From JBFLVQ01 sp040758525 (lineage in GTDB: Bacteria > Acidobacteriota > Blastocatellia > Chloracidobacteriales > JADJPF01): a stretch of DNA of 27,283 nucleotides. The notes under the pieces were generated by a model. It saw only the letters and a program-made list of their open reading frames with translations, did no database searches and was not told the DNA's origin. The translations under genes and the position numbers were made by a program. Shown piece by piece: positions 1-8,418 of this stretch (its first letter is position 1; each line of letters opens with the position of its first letter). The stretch spans positions 1 to 27,283 of the forward strand of contig JBFLVQ010000044.1 in NCBI GenBank assembly GCA_040758525.1, given 5' to 3'.

Positions 1-18
1 ATCTGATGCTGATCAGTA

Positions 19-1146
19 TCAGCTCCACGACGAGATAAACCGTTTTGTTGCTGGAATCCAACTAAATTTGGTTTTCCAGAGCAAACGCCCATAAAAGCTA
101 TCACGGAAAATGAATAACCATTTGTGTGGACAGGTTACCTTACTCCACTTCTGTTTCCACTCATTATGAATGCCGAATATATCTCCCAACAGATCATAGG
201 CTCTCAACTTACGTGAGATACAATCTTTGATTACTTCGCAATCAAGCAGATAGCTAGGGCTGAATTCTTTGAATGCTTCGTCATAACCGACCTTAGGGGT
301 AAAGTAGACTTCCGAATTTGTTAAGCCATAATGAAAGGCAATTGCCCTACCATTGAGGTTAAGAAAATTAAGAGAGAGGTAGTTATGCTCAGCAGCGACG
401 TGTGCTAACTCTCTGTAAAAATTGTAAGTGTGTTGGTTCTGTGCGATGGCTGTACCATTTCTGCCTTTCCAACCACTCTGTTCAATGGAAAACGCTTTGG
501 ATAAATACTTATCCAAATATGTTGCATCTGTCACACATTCTATAGTGACCACACCATGATTCTTCAAATTTCGGCTGTTGCGGCGTAGATAACGTCGGAA
601 ATTTTTACTCAAACCCTTTAATACTTCATCAAAGGAAGGTGGAAAAATAATATAGGGAGAGCGCTGTGATTCCCAATCGCCCACTAAAAAACCAGCTCGT
701 TTTGCCGACTCAATTAAATGCCAGGCATTGCCACCATTAGGAACATCTTTAATTGTAATAACGTCCCAATTCTTACTTGCTGCTAAGTATCCAAAGAATG
801 CAATGCCGGCTGTTTCTGCATTTAGGGCAATCACATCGAAACGGCAGGAGTGTGAATTGGAGGTGGAAACTAATTGTCTTGTGGGGAATCCCCCTAAAAA
901 TTCAAATCTTTCCATAATCGGGAGGACAGCAACCAATCGACCTGAGCTATTACGTGCTGTCAATATTCTTAACTTTGCATCAGGAGCAAAATTGTGCAGC
1001 CAAATGCGAATAAATTCATGCCGATAAAAAGGCTCATTATTCGTTGCCTCCACCAAGGCGTTCCACTCTATTTCCAATGCCAGGAAATCCGCACTGTCAA
1101 TCACTTCACTGATCTCTAGATCAGTTAATCGATTGGTTAAGAGCAT
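19..1146 (-). CDS. GNAT-fold BcsL/CelD/FemAB-like acyltransferase (EPS-associated), paralogue 1
   Basis: The 375-residue protein belongs by sequence to the FemAB/BcsL-like GNAT group (Acetyltransf_6 type), which in EPS and cellulose loci is thought to acylate sugars or peptides; the substrate is unknown. It aligns along its whole length with the product of 17706-18821: shared blocks are EWNALV (28-32), EPFYR-EF (38-45), QSPYI-like (161-166), LS-FR-LRR (179-189), GWKG-NGTA (225-233), YLSL (256-259) and LNGR-AF-YGL (264-275). No signal peptide or membrane segment is visible, so it is probably cytoplasmic. The reading frame runs upstream to 1404, but I chose ATG at 1146 because AGGAGAG lies just before it and similarity to the paralogue begins there; the upstream extension has no matching residues. 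It is divergent from the EPS operon, with its own sigma-54-like element at 1191-1206. A 6-bp hairpin (8-23) overlaps its stop codon. Confidence 0.85.
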   Translation of the reverse strand: MLLTNRLTDLEISEVIDSADFLALEIEWNALVEATNNEPFYRHEFIRIWLHNFAPDAKLRILTARNSSGRLVAVLPIMERFEFLGGFPTRQLVSTSNSHSCRFDVIALNAETAGIAFFGYLAASKNWDVITIKDVPNGGNAWHLIESAKRAGFLVGDWESQRSPYIIFPPSFDEVLKGLSKNFRRYLRRNSRNLKNHGVVTIECVTDATYLDKYLSKAFSIEQSGWKGRNGTAIAQNQHTYNFYRELAHVAAEHNYLSLNFLNLNGRAIAFHYGLTNSEVYFTPKVGYDEAFKEFSPSYLLDCEVIKDCISRKLRAYDLLGDIFGIHNEWKQKWSKVTCPHKWLFIFRDSFYGRLLWKTKFSWIPATKRFISSWS

Positions 1147-1190
1147 TTCTTCTCTCCTATTACATGAAAGCCGAAGAGTTTGACAATCTA

Positions 1191-1206
1191 TACAAGCATT
1201 GTGCCA
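1191..1206 (-). promoter_or_regulatory. Sigma-54 (-24/-12) promoter candidate for the minus-strand GNAT gene
   Basis: Read on the minus strand the element is TGGCACAATGCTTGTA. The -24 half TGGCAC is a perfect match to the RpoN consensus. The -12 half reads TTGT instead of TTGC, with correct spacing between the two halves. It would start transcription near 1181, about 35 bases before the ATG at 1146. The C-to-T change at -12 makes this the least certain half-site among the five elements in the window. Confidence 0.6.
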
Positions 1207-1291
1207 ATTTAAACTAATAATCACTGTTGCGAATGGCATAAAGAATCTATTCGAAAAAAAACTCAGTTGTGAGGAAAAAAGTGGGGAATTT

Positions 1292-1328
1292 GAAACAATT
1301 GAAATAGGCAAAACAGTTGCATTGTTTC
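1292..1328. promoter_or_regulatory. Inverted repeat between divergent sigma-54 promoters (possible activator site)
   Basis: GAAACAAT (1292-1299) and ATTGTTTC (1321-1328) are a perfect 8-bp inverted repeat with centres 29 bp apart, about three helical turns. It lies between the two divergent -24/-12 elements, roughly 57-93 bases upstream of the plus-strand start and further from the minus-strand one. This is where an NtrC-family enhancer-binding protein could sit, but the arms match no motif I can name. The rest of the 1147-1471 gap holds the two promoters and no convincing gene. Confidence 0.35.
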
Positions 1329-1358
1329 TTGGACAGCAAAATAGTAGTGGAACGTCCG

Positions 1359-1374
1359 TGGCAAAGAAATTGCT
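1359..1374 (+). promoter_or_regulatory. Sigma-54 (-24/-12) promoter candidate for the EPS operon
   Basis: TGGCAAAGAAATTGCT matches the RpoN consensus TGGCACRNNNNTTGCW at every defined position but one. The GG pair (1360-1361) and GC pair (1372-1373) have the required 10-bp spacing. Transcription would start near 1385, giving a leader of about 87 bases before the ATG at 1472. No better sigma-70 promoter is visible in front of the operon. RpoN control is known for XrtA-type EPS clusters through the PrsK/PrsR system; neither regulator gene is in this window. Confidence 0.75.
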
Positions 1375-1471
1375 TAATGGAGTAGCAGTAAGATTATTAT
1401 TCAATAAGCAATAATTGTTAAGGAACCCATACCATTAGAATTTATTCGGACCCCAGAGGGAGATTGTTGAC

Positions 1472-2086
1472 ATGAGAAGATTATTAGTATTTTTGCTATT
1501 TTCTCTCTGTCTTACACCTATTGTGAAAGGGCAGAGTACAGTCGCGTCTACATCAACTATTGAGGATGCTGTCAAAGGTAGCGCTGCAGGCCCTATAGAC
1601 GACAGCAATTACATTATTGGCCCTGAGGACATATTGACAATATCGGTTTGGAAAGAGCCAGAGTTGACGCAAACCGTAGCGGTTAGGCCAGACGGAATGA
1701 TCTCATTACCATTGCTTAATGATCTCATGGCCAGCGGGACTACTACCCAGCAGTTGAAAGAGAGCATCAGCAATAGGCTGAAACAGTATATTTCCGAACC
1801 GATGGTTACTGTTATTGTGCAATCAGCACGTTCACGAAAAGCCTCTATTTTAGGAGAGATAACTCGTGCTGGCAGCTATTACATTAATGGCCCTACCACG
1901 CTAGTACAACTTATATCAATGGCCGGGGGATTTCGTGATTTTGCTGCTACCGACAAGATCGGAGTGATCCGACAAGAGAATGGTAAAACCGTTAAGCTCA
2001 AGTTTAATTATCGGGATTTTATCAAAGGCAAGAATCTTGAGCAGAATATCTTGCTCCAGCCTGGCGATGTCGTAGTTGTACCGTAA
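1472..2086 (+). CDS. Wza-like polysaccharide export protein (short, XrtA-cluster type)
   Basis: This 204-residue protein is the periplasmic/outer-membrane part of the EPS export channel. Residues 1-21 form a signal peptide ending near VKG-QS. The polysaccharide-export domain follows (about 46-118, beginning YIIGPEDILTISVW), then an SLBB domain (about 122-190, with SILGEITRAGSYYI and a terminal LQPGDVVVVP). There is no lipobox cysteine, and the protein is about half the length of E. coli Wza, lacking the C-terminal helix that crosses the outer membrane. The barrel protein encoded next is the obvious partner for that role. The ATG is preceded by AGAGGGAG at good spacing. It is the first gene after the sigma-54 element and heads the 1472-19990 run. 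Short, non-lipidated forms like this are known in XrtA-associated clusters. Confidence 0.9.
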   Translation: MRRLLVFLLFSLCLTPIVKGQSTVASTSTIEDAVKGSAAGPIDDSNYIIGPEDILTISVWKEPELTQTVAVRPDGMISLPLLNDLMASGTTTQQLKESISNRLKQYISEPMVTVIVQSARSRKASILGEITRAGSYYINGPTTLVQLISMAGGFRDFAATDKIGVIRQENGKTVKLKFNYRDFIKGKNLEQNILLQPGDVVVVP

Positions 2087-2129
2087 ATGGCCACTCATCT
2101 GGTCATGTTGATAAGAATTGGAGGGAGAT

Positions 2130-3518
2130 ATGATCAATACGATTCTGCACCTATTGGATAGATGGTATATGCTGTTTATCTTTGTCATCATATTGCTAGC
2201 AGCAATCGTAATTACTCCAACGAATGCGCAGAAAGCTGGTAATACTAAAGAAGATGTATCGGCAAGGGCCAGCGAACCCCTCAAGGATATAGTGTCAGAC
2301 ACGGCGCAAGCGCCAAGCGAGACAGACACTAACGATATTATCGCCGACACATCAAACACACCAAGACGTGTTAGGCCAGAACATCCCTACTATTTTATTG
2401 CTAATTATACTCAGCGATTTGATGATAACGTGTCGCTCAGTCGTGAAGATTCCAAAAGTGATCTGATATATCTGCCAGAGATAGGGTTTGGTATTGTTCG
2501 GGCAAGTGCCCATAGCCTCATGCGTCTAGATTATCTGGGTGGAGCAGAGATTCATCAACGGTTCTCGGATCTTAATGGCGCACTACACGTACTCGATGCC
2601 GGTTTGGAGTACGATCTGACCAAGAGATTTCTGATCTTTGCTAACAATCAATATTTGCAGCGTCCACAAACAGCAGGGTTGTCCCCATTCACCACCAGTC
2701 CGGTGCTAGGCGCTCCTGCCTTTAATGTACTAACAGCTAGTCGTTCTATACACAATAACTTCAACATAGGATCTACATATCAGCTTAGTAAGTTTTCCAA
2801 TCTGCGCGCGGCTTATAGTTATACGATCGCACGCTTCCGTGAACAACGCTTGATCGATACCGATGCTCATTCTTTGGAGGTGAGTTATACCAGACAGATG
2901 AGTAAGACGCGCAGTTACAGTCTGGAATATCGCACCGATATTTACAACAAAGGCCGTGATCTGATTACCCACACGCTGTTGCCCGGTTTGAGATACAGAC
3001 GGGCGGGACTTCTCTTACGTATTGGTGTCGGTCCTCAAATTGTTAACTCTGCACGTAATGACGCCAAGTTCTCCTGGGCGGCATTAGCGGAAATAGGGTA
3101 CCGTAGAGAAAGAATGGCTTATGGGTTGACCTATACCTCTGGCGTAGGTACAAGTGGGGGGCTGGCAGCAGCAACACGTAATCATTCCCTTTACGGTACA
3201 GTCGAATACATATTCAGTGAGAGATGGGAAACAGCAATTCGCCTTGGTTATAGCCGTGCGTATAACAGCCAAGCATTAATACCAAGCCCACTGTTGCCTA
3301 CAGGTTTCACCAATAATGAACTGATCTTTGAGAACAGAACTAGCTATCGTGCTGGAGATAGGTTTACCGTCTTCTTTGATTATCTACATTCAAGGCAATA
3401 TGGATCAGGAGTGGCGATCGCAGATCTGAATCGTAACCGGTTCTCCATAGGAATACGCTTCGATACTCGGCGTTCAGTGTCACCGATGCGAACCGCACAC
3501 AAGCGAGTTGGCTCCTGA
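2130..3518 (+). CDS. Outer-membrane beta-barrel protein of EPS export
   Basis: The predicted 462-residue product starts with a hydrophobic signal (about residues 12-31, LFIFVIILLAAIVITP) and a likely signal-peptidase I site TNA-QK. A polar linker (about 35-90) follows, then roughly 350 residues of alternating amphipathic strands rich in Tyr, Arg and Ser with short turns, as expected for a beta-barrel. It ends near a strand with terminal aromatic/aliphatic alternation (RFSIGIRFDTR). By position it corresponds to the uncharacterised barrel proteins that sit beside the Wza-like gene in XrtA-type EPS loci; this is inference from context, not from a catalytic motif. The frame is open from a TTG at 2118, but ATG at 2130 is directly preceded by GGAGGGAG and gives the signal peptide a normal start. 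The gap to the export gene is 43 bases. Confidence 0.75.
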   Translation: MINTILHLLDRWYMLFIFVIILLAAIVITPTNAQKAGNTKEDVSARASEPLKDIVSDTAQAPSETDTNDIIADTSNTPRRVRPEHPYYFIANYTQRFDDNVSLSREDSKSDLIYLPEIGFGIVRASAHSLMRLDYLGGAEIHQRFSDLNGALHVLDAGLEYDLTKRFLIFANNQYLQRPQTAGLSPFTTSPVLGAPAFNVLTASRSIHNNFNIGSTYQLSKFSNLRAAYSYTIARFREQRLIDTDAHSLEVSYTRQMSKTRSYSLEYRTDIYNKGRDLITHTLLPGLRYRRAGLLLRIGVGPQIVNSARNDAKFSWAALAEIGYRRERMAYGLTYTSGVGTSGGLAAATRNHSLYGTVEYIFSERWETAIRLGYSRAYNSQALIPSPLLPTGFTNNELIFENRTSYRAGDRFTVFFDYLHSRQYGSGVAIADLNRNRFSIGIRFDTRRSVSPMRTAHKRVGS

Positions 3519-3573
3519 ACTGAGACGAAGATTGAAATTATAGAAGCATTACACACTGGAAAGGTGAGTAGTT

Positions 3574-5043
3574 ATGATCAAGAGAGAACTAACCGTGAGT
3601 TATCTGCTACAAGTTGTTCGACGTCGCATAGTGACAATTATTTTAATGACAACTATTTTGACAACTTCAGCAGTTATCTTTGCCCTACTACAGCCTAACG
3701 TTTATCTCAGCGATACACTGATCTTGGTCGAGCCACAACAGTCGGTACAGACTACTGCGGGAAAGCCAGCCATTACCATATTGATGGAGAGAGAGGGTAT
3801 GTCAACAATCTCTCAACAGATCCTTAGTCGCAGTCATCTAGAGCTTATAATTAATGAATTTAACCTCTATGAAGCAGTGCCTATGGAACAGCGTGTGATG
3901 ACAATGCGCAATAATATACAACTTGAACTTGTAAAGATCGATCGATCCGGTGAGGTTGGTGGCTTCAAGCTCTCCTATCATCACCAAAACCCTCGTACCG
4001 CTGCGGAAGTGGCAAACCGCTTGGCCGGGTTGTTTATAGATGAAAATACTACTGCGCGCGAACGCATGCTTGCAGATCGTCTGCAATTTTTGAAGGAGCA
4101 GGCGGCTCAATCAAAGTTACGGTTCCGTGAGAAGGAGCAGAACTTACAACAGTTTAAGCAGAAGTATCTGGATCGGATGCCGGAGCAACGGGATCAGAAT
4201 CTGAAAATGGTTGAGCAATTGAATCTGCAGCTAGCAACCAATAGCGATGCTATCAGCCGTGCCCAGCAGGAGCGTGTTTATGCGGAATCAATGCTAGCTC
4301 AATATCAATCTGTCCCTAAATCAGTAGGCAAAACTAAGACTGCTAGTGAACCGACTGTTTTGTCCAAAGAGCCCACACCCTTAGAGAGCCAGTTGCAGGA
4401 GACGAGAACACAACTGGCAGAACTACGAAACAAGTATACAGATAGACACCCTGATGTGATTAGGCTCTCTCGCCGTGTGAGCGAATTGGAGCAGAAACAG
4501 GTTAGGGAACAGAATAAGTCTACCTTACCAACAGCCAAACCAGCAGAGCCTCAAGATACCGTCTCTCGTGAAACTTTTGAGACATTGGCAGACCTGACCA
4601 GTAAATTGAAGGCGGCCAAGTTTGAGATCGAAATGCGCAATGCCGAACAGAATCGTATAAGGGCTCAATTGAGCCTCTATCAATCTCGTCTTGAAACACC
4701 TCCCACAATGGAGCCAGAGCTATCTCGATTAACACTCGACTACAATTCTGCAAAAGAGAATTATGACGCCATCTCAAATGAGATGGTCTCTGCACAAATG
4801 GCACAGGAACTTGAGCGTAAACAGAAATCGATGCTCTTCCGTATTCTCGATCCGGCCAAACAGCCTGAAAAACCATACAAACCGAATCGCCGTCGTATGG
4901 CTCTATTGGGGCTAATGGTTGGATTGGCAGCCGGGTTAGGGCTCGCTTTCTACCGGGAGCTTAGTGACGAGTCATTACATACTAAGAGAGATGCTGAAAT
5001 GGCGCTAGGAACAGAAGTACTGGCAGTAATTCCCAAAGTTTGA
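3574..5043 (+). CDS. Wzz-like polysaccharide chain-length determinant (no fused kinase)
   Basis: The 489-residue product is an inner-membrane polysaccharide co-polymerase that sets chain length. A first membrane helix (about 17-40) follows a basic cytoplasmic stretch containing VVRRR. The periplasmic part is long and rich in heptad-like Glu/Gln/Leu (about 155-215 and 265-390), predicting extended coiled coils, with a conserved YTDRHPDV segment near 285-295. A proline-rich motif (DPAKQPEKPYKPN, 426-438) precedes the second helix (442-459), as in Wzz proteins. The cytoplasmic tail (460-489) has no Walker motifs, so the kinase is separate (6089-6997), the arrangement of XrtA-associated clusters rather than of E. 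coli Wzc. The ATG has AAAGGTGAG upstream. The ATPase gene follows after 15 bases. Confidence 0.9.
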   Translation: MIKRELTVSYLLQVVRRRIVTIILMTTILTTSAVIFALLQPNVYLSDTLILVEPQQSVQTTAGKPAITILMEREGMSTISQQILSRSHLELIINEFNLYEAVPMEQRVMTMRNNIQLELVKIDRSGEVGGFKLSYHHQNPRTAAEVANRLAGLFIDENTTARERMLADRLQFLKEQAAQSKLRFREKEQNLQQFKQKYLDRMPEQRDQNLKMVEQLNLQLATNSDAISRAQQERVYAESMLAQYQSVPKSVGKTKTASEPTVLSKEPTPLESQLQETRTQLAELRNKYTDRHPDVIRLSRRVSELEQKQVREQNKSTLPTAKPAEPQDTVSRETFETLADLTSKLKAAKFEIEMRNAEQNRIRAQLSLYQSRLETPPTMEPELSRLTLDYNSAKENYDAISNEMVSAQMAQELERKQKSMLFRILDPAKQPEKPYKPNRRRMALLGLMVGLAAGLGLAFYRELSDESLHTKRDAEMALGTEVLAVIPKV

Positions 5044-5058
5044 TCGCGAGGTGTACTA

Positions 5059-6078
5059 ATGTACTCCAAATTTTTTGGATTAAATGAGAATCCATTCTGT
5101 TTGACCCCAGATACCAATTTTCTCCATTTCACTGCCAGCCATAGGGAGGCACTGGCACAACTCTTCTATGGGATCTGGTATCGCAAAGGTTTTATCGTTC
5201 TGAGTGCCGAAGTTGGAATGGGAAAGACGCTACTATTAAACCGGTTACTGGAAATGTTAACAGATAATGGTATCCTTTCGGCTTATATATTCAATCCAGT
5301 AATGACGACCATGGAGATGTTTGAGTACATAGCAGCGGACTTTGGTTTACCGTGCAGCATTGAATCCAAAAGTAAGTTTTTAGTGCAGCTCAATGATTTG
5401 CTGATAGAGCTCTATAGCCAAGGAAAACCAACGGTACTGATTGTTGATGAAGCTCAGAATTTAACTTACGAAATTTTAGAAGAGTTGCGTATGTTAACCA
5501 ATCTGGAGACTCGTAAAGAGAAACTACTACAGATTATTCTTTGTGGGCAACCAGAACTGATCTTTAAACTCGATCGAACACAAATGCGGCAGCTCAAACA
5601 GCGCATTGCATTACGTTGTACACTTAAACCACTCACTTTAGAGGAGACAGAAAGTTACATCTTAGCACGGCTAAGAATTGCTGGGTTGAAAGGCAAGCCA
5701 CCATTCAATGATGAGGTTATCAAAAGAATTTATCGGTTCTCGGGTGGAATTCCACGCGTTATAAACAACATTTGTGATAACGCCATGCTCACAGCGTTCA
5801 CTTATGAACGAACCACCATCGATCTATCGATCATAAATGAAGTAAGCGAAAATCTTAAACTTACTACGCCGACCTCAGCATTAACTGCCCACTCAGCACT
5901 CTTATCAAAAACATCGGAAGAAGAAGCTGTCCCGGTGATTGTTCCGGTAAAAGCAGGACAGCCACATACAATACCTAGATGGTCAAGTTTGATAAGCCCA
6001 TTGTCTAGACTAAAGCGTCGTATTATCCGCTCAGTCCAGCATATAACTCACACTGAACTGGTTGATAACCTGAAGTAA
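5059..6078 (+). CDS. ExeA-like AAA ATPase of EPS cluster (XrtA-associated type)
   Basis: This 339-residue ATPase resembles GspA/ExeA-type AAA proteins. It opens with the family-typical MYSKFFGLNENPF, has Walker A GMGKT (53-57), Walker B VLIVDEAQN (126-134), a sensor-like GQPEL (163-167) and an arginine-bearing LKQRIALR (179-186). The AAA region is followed by a winged-helix-like segment (about 190-265) and a less ordered tail of about 70 residues. No membrane helix is evident, so it is probably cytoplasmic or membrane-associated. Proteins of this type sit between Wzz and the kinase in XrtA-linked EPS operons; their exact function is not established, though assembly of the export machine is usually suggested. 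The ATG is preceded by GAGGTG. Confidence 0.85.
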   Translation: MYSKFFGLNENPFCLTPDTNFLHFTASHREALAQLFYGIWYRKGFIVLSAEVGMGKTLLLNRLLEMLTDNGILSAYIFNPVMTTMEMFEYIAADFGLPCSIESKSKFLVQLNDLLIELYSQGKPTVLIVDEAQNLTYEILEELRMLTNLETRKEKLLQIILCGQPELIFKLDRTQMRQLKQRIALRCTLKPLTLEETESYILARLRIAGLKGKPPFNDEVIKRIYRFSGGIPRVINNICDNAMLTAFTYERTTIDLSIINEVSENLKLTTPTSALTAHSALLSKTSEEEAVPVIVPVKAGQPHTIPRWSSLISPLSRLKRRIIRSVQHITHTELVDNLK

Positions 6079-6088
6079 GGAAGAGAGT

Positions 6089-6997
6089 ATGAGCAATATT
6101 TTTGACGCACTTAAAAAGGTTCATAGCAAACAGGTGGAACAGCTATTTGGTAATTCTGAACCAGCAGAAAACACGAAACGCAAGGCCCATTATTACCCTT
6201 TACCACAAACAAGAGAAAATAATTTCGATTTGGTACAACTGGAAAGTTCTCCAGAAGTGGTAAACTTTACACCTTCAAAACCTGGTTCGACCTTAATCGT
6301 CTCACCGCCAATACAAACAGCCTCAACAAGTGAAGTTGAGAAATCTATTGCAATCGTGGGTGAAGATCTAGGCAAACAGGTGGTGCTAAATAATATGCCA
6401 GCAAGTGAGTCATTCTCATTACTTGCGGCAAAGTTGCTGGTAATTTCCAGAAACCAAGATCTGCATTCTATCTGTATAACCAGTTCAGTAGCAAATGAAG
6501 GTAAAACATTTGTGGCAACAAATCTGGCACTGGCACTGTCTGCAGAGAGTGAACGTGGTGTGATCGTTATTGACGGCAATCTGCGCAAACCTTCTGTACG
6601 TACAGTACAAGGCGCTATAGGAGTTAGTGGACTAGCGGGTTTTCTCCAATCTGATTGCACCGAAATAGATTCATTGATAGTCCATACCAAGCATCTATCG
6701 GCATTCATACCGGCAGGTAGTGGTCCCAACAACCCACTGCCGCTTCTTAATTCTGAAAAGATGAAATGGCTAATGGGTGAGCTTCGCAATCGCTATGATT
6801 TTGTGATTATTGATGCGCCCTCAACAGCAACTCTTGCTGATACAGAGAGCCTGGCATCATTAACAGATGGTCTCATTTTGGTAATTAGGGCTGAACAGAC
6901 ACCGCTTAGCCTTGCGCAGCAGTCTCTCAAACTGCTTAGCAAACATACCATTCTCGGTACAGTGCTCAACGGCACAGCGGCTGCCTCTAGCTACTAA
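6089..6997 (+). CDS. BY-kinase-like tyrosine autokinase with altered Walker A' and a single C-terminal tyrosine
   Basis: The 302-residue protein is the cytoplasmic partner of the Wzz-like protein. It has Walker A SSVANEGKT (132-140), Walker A' VIDGNLRKP (160-168) and Walker B FVIIDAPS (238-245), the order of bacterial tyrosine kinases, after a poorly conserved N-terminal 100 residues that begins MSNIFDALKK as in XrtA-associated kinases. Two features are odd: the second Asp of the DxD in Walker A' is Asn (N164), and the C-terminal tyrosine cluster is reduced to one terminal Tyr (Y302). Autophosphorylation may be weak, limited to one site, or lost, leaving an ATPase co-polymerase partner. The gene starts 10 bases after the ATPase gene, with AAGGAAGAG as binding site. 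Confidence 0.85.
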   Translation: MSNIFDALKKVHSKQVEQLFGNSEPAENTKRKAHYYPLPQTRENNFDLVQLESSPEVVNFTPSKPGSTLIVSPPIQTASTSEVEKSIAIVGEDLGKQVVLNNMPASESFSLLAAKLLVISRNQDLHSICITSSVANEGKTFVATNLALALSAESERGVIVIDGNLRKPSVRTVQGAIGVSGLAGFLQSDCTEIDSLIVHTKHLSAFIPAGSGPNNPLPLLNSEKMKWLMGELRNRYDFVIIDAPSTATLADTESLASLTDGLILVIRAEQTPLSLAQQSLKLLSKHTILGTVLNGTAAASSY

Positions 6998-7041
6998 AAC
7001 CTCAATGGAACTAATTAAGAAGAAAACATAACGGTAAAAGT

Positions 7042-7050
7042 GGGGGGGGG
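7042..7050 (+). repeat. Run of nine G forming the ribosome binding site of the priming transferase
   Basis: Nine consecutive G residues end three bases before the ATG at 7054, and no other Shine-Dalgarno sequence is present. The tract serves as the binding site, and a change in its length would alter spacing and register of pairing. Poly-G tracts of this length are typical slippage sites. The nearest upstream ATG frame ends in TAA before the tract, so an effect would be on initiation, not on frame. Confidence 0.6.
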
Positions 7051-7053
7051 ACA

Positions 7054-8418
7054 ATGTTTTTTACCATATATAATGCCAGGACTATTTTTCTCGTAATAAG
7101 TGAAATGATATTCATCTGCTTGATCTTTGTTGCCACCTCTATAAACGGCATGTTTGCGCAGTCATCGGGACTGAGTCTCTATCTTGGCAAGGCGCTTTCT
7201 GCGGCTGCCATTATCCAGGCTTCATTCTATCTACATGATCTATACGATCTAAACACCTTCAATAATAGGCTAGTACGTCGCACAATAAGTTCGTTACTAC
7301 TGGCATCAGTGATTATTATACCTGTCTATTGGTTCTTTCCTAGCTTGAAACTTACCCCCGTGCTCTGGTTTTTCTCTGCGGTACTCGTGCTTTCCTTATC
7401 ATATAGCTGGCGCATTCTGGTCAAGATTTTAGATAAACCTTTCCGTTCCTCAATGCTGATCATTGGTACAAGTGATATGGCGATATCAATAGCTGAAGAA
7501 ATCCGTAATCGACCTGCATTGGGAATTCAAGTCTATGGTTTCCTTGGCGAAGATAGATCAATGAGCCGTAAGACTATTACCGACATCTCAATATTAGGCA
7601 CACTGGAAGATTTGGAATCATTGGTTGCGCGTTATAAGATAGATCATATATTGGTAACCTTACAAGATCGGCGTGGACATTTACCAGTAAAGAGGCTGCT
7701 CGATTTGAAACTGCAAGGCGTTGCGATTGAAGAGGGCGCCTCTTTTTTTGAAAGAATATTGGGCAAATTGCCGGTCGAGGAGTTGAATCCAAGCTATTTA
7801 GTCTTCTCTACAGGTTTCAAAGTTTCACGGTTGAAACTAATTTATAAGCGTATCTTCTCTATTATCTTCTCAATAATAGGTCTGATTATCAGTGCGCCAG
7901 TAATGTTATTAACGGCGATTGCCATTAAACTCGAATCGCCGGGGCCCATCCTCTTTTTGCAAGAGCGTGTAGGCGAAGAAGGTCGAATATTCAAATTGAT
8001 CAAATTTCGCTCCATGTATGTTGATGCTGAAGCCCACACTGGTCCGGTGTGGGCACGGACCAACGATCCACGCATTACACGTGTAGGTCGGTTCATAAGG
8101 CGTATGCGCATTGATGAGTTACCACAATTCATCAATGTCCTTAAGGGTGATATGCACTTTGTCGGTCCTCGCCCTGAAAGATCCTACTTTGTTAAACAAC
8201 TTGAGAAGATAATCCCTTACTATGGGCAGCGCCATACTGTTAAACCTGGTATCACTGGTTGGGCGCAGATTAAATACCCTTATGGAGCAACAATCGAAGA
8301 GGCCTGCGAAAAACTGAAATATGACCTCTATTATATCAAGAACTTATCTTTGCCGCTGGATCTCTGGATCATCTTCCAGACGATAAAGATTGTATTAGTA
8401 GGCAGAGGTGCAAGGTAA
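7054..8418 (+). CDS. Polyprenyl-phosphate sugar-phosphate transferase (EPS priming enzyme)
   Basis: The 454-residue product starts EPS repeat-unit synthesis by moving a sugar-1-phosphate from a UDP-sugar to undecaprenyl phosphate at the inner membrane. It has about four N-terminal membrane helices (within residues 5-125), a Rossmann-like middle domain (about 130-240, with SMLIIGTSDMAISIAEEI), a further membrane segment (about 268-290) and the conserved C-terminal transferase domain. That domain shows KFRSM, the catalytic-type IDELPQ (353-358, D354/E355) and VGPRPE (370-375), followed by KPGITGWAQIKYPYGAT. The last motif resembles the XrtA-associated EpsB-like subgroup. The sugar (glucose, galactose or HexNAc) cannot be read from sequence; the nearby GlmS and dehydrogenase make an amino sugar possible. 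Initiation depends on the G9 tract. Confidence 0.92.
   Translation: MFFTIYNARTIFLVISEMIFICLIFVATSINGMFAQSSGLSLYLGKALSAAAIIQASFYLHDLYDLNTFNNRLVRRTISSLLLASVIIIPVYWFFPSLKLTPVLWFFSAVLVLSLSYSWRILVKILDKPFRSSMLIIGTSDMAISIAEEIRNRPALGIQVYGFLGEDRSMSRKTITDISILGTLEDLESLVARYKIDHILVTLQDRRGHLPVKRLLDLKLQGVAIEEGASFFERILGKLPVEELNPSYLVFSTGFKVSRLKLIYKRIFSIIFSIIGLIISAPVMLLTAIAIKLESPGPILFLQERVGEEGRIFKLIKFRSMYVDAEAHTGPVWARTNDPRITRVGRFIRRMRIDELPQFINVLKGDMHFVGPRPERSYFVKQLEKIIPYYGQRHTVKPGITGWAQIKYPYGATIEEACEKLKYDLYYIKNLSLPLDLWIIFQTIKIVLVGRGAR

Noticed and set aside
1180..1185. TTGACA as a sigma-70 -35 box
   Set aside because: No acceptable -10 hexamer lies 16-18 bases downstream.
1147..1404. N-terminal extension of the minus-strand GNAT to 1404
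   Set aside because: No similarity to the paralogue, no Shine-Dalgarno at 1404, and it would run through the sigma-54 elements; ATG 1146 has AGGAGAG.
1199..1414. Plus-strand 71-codon frame in the divergent promoter region
   Set aside because: It overlaps both predicted promoters, has no binding site and no recognisable family, and its composition is that of A/T-rich intergenic DNA.
8041..8075. GGTCCG/CGGACC inverted repeat
   Set aside because: It lies inside the conserved coding sequence of the priming transferase and is explained by codon choice.
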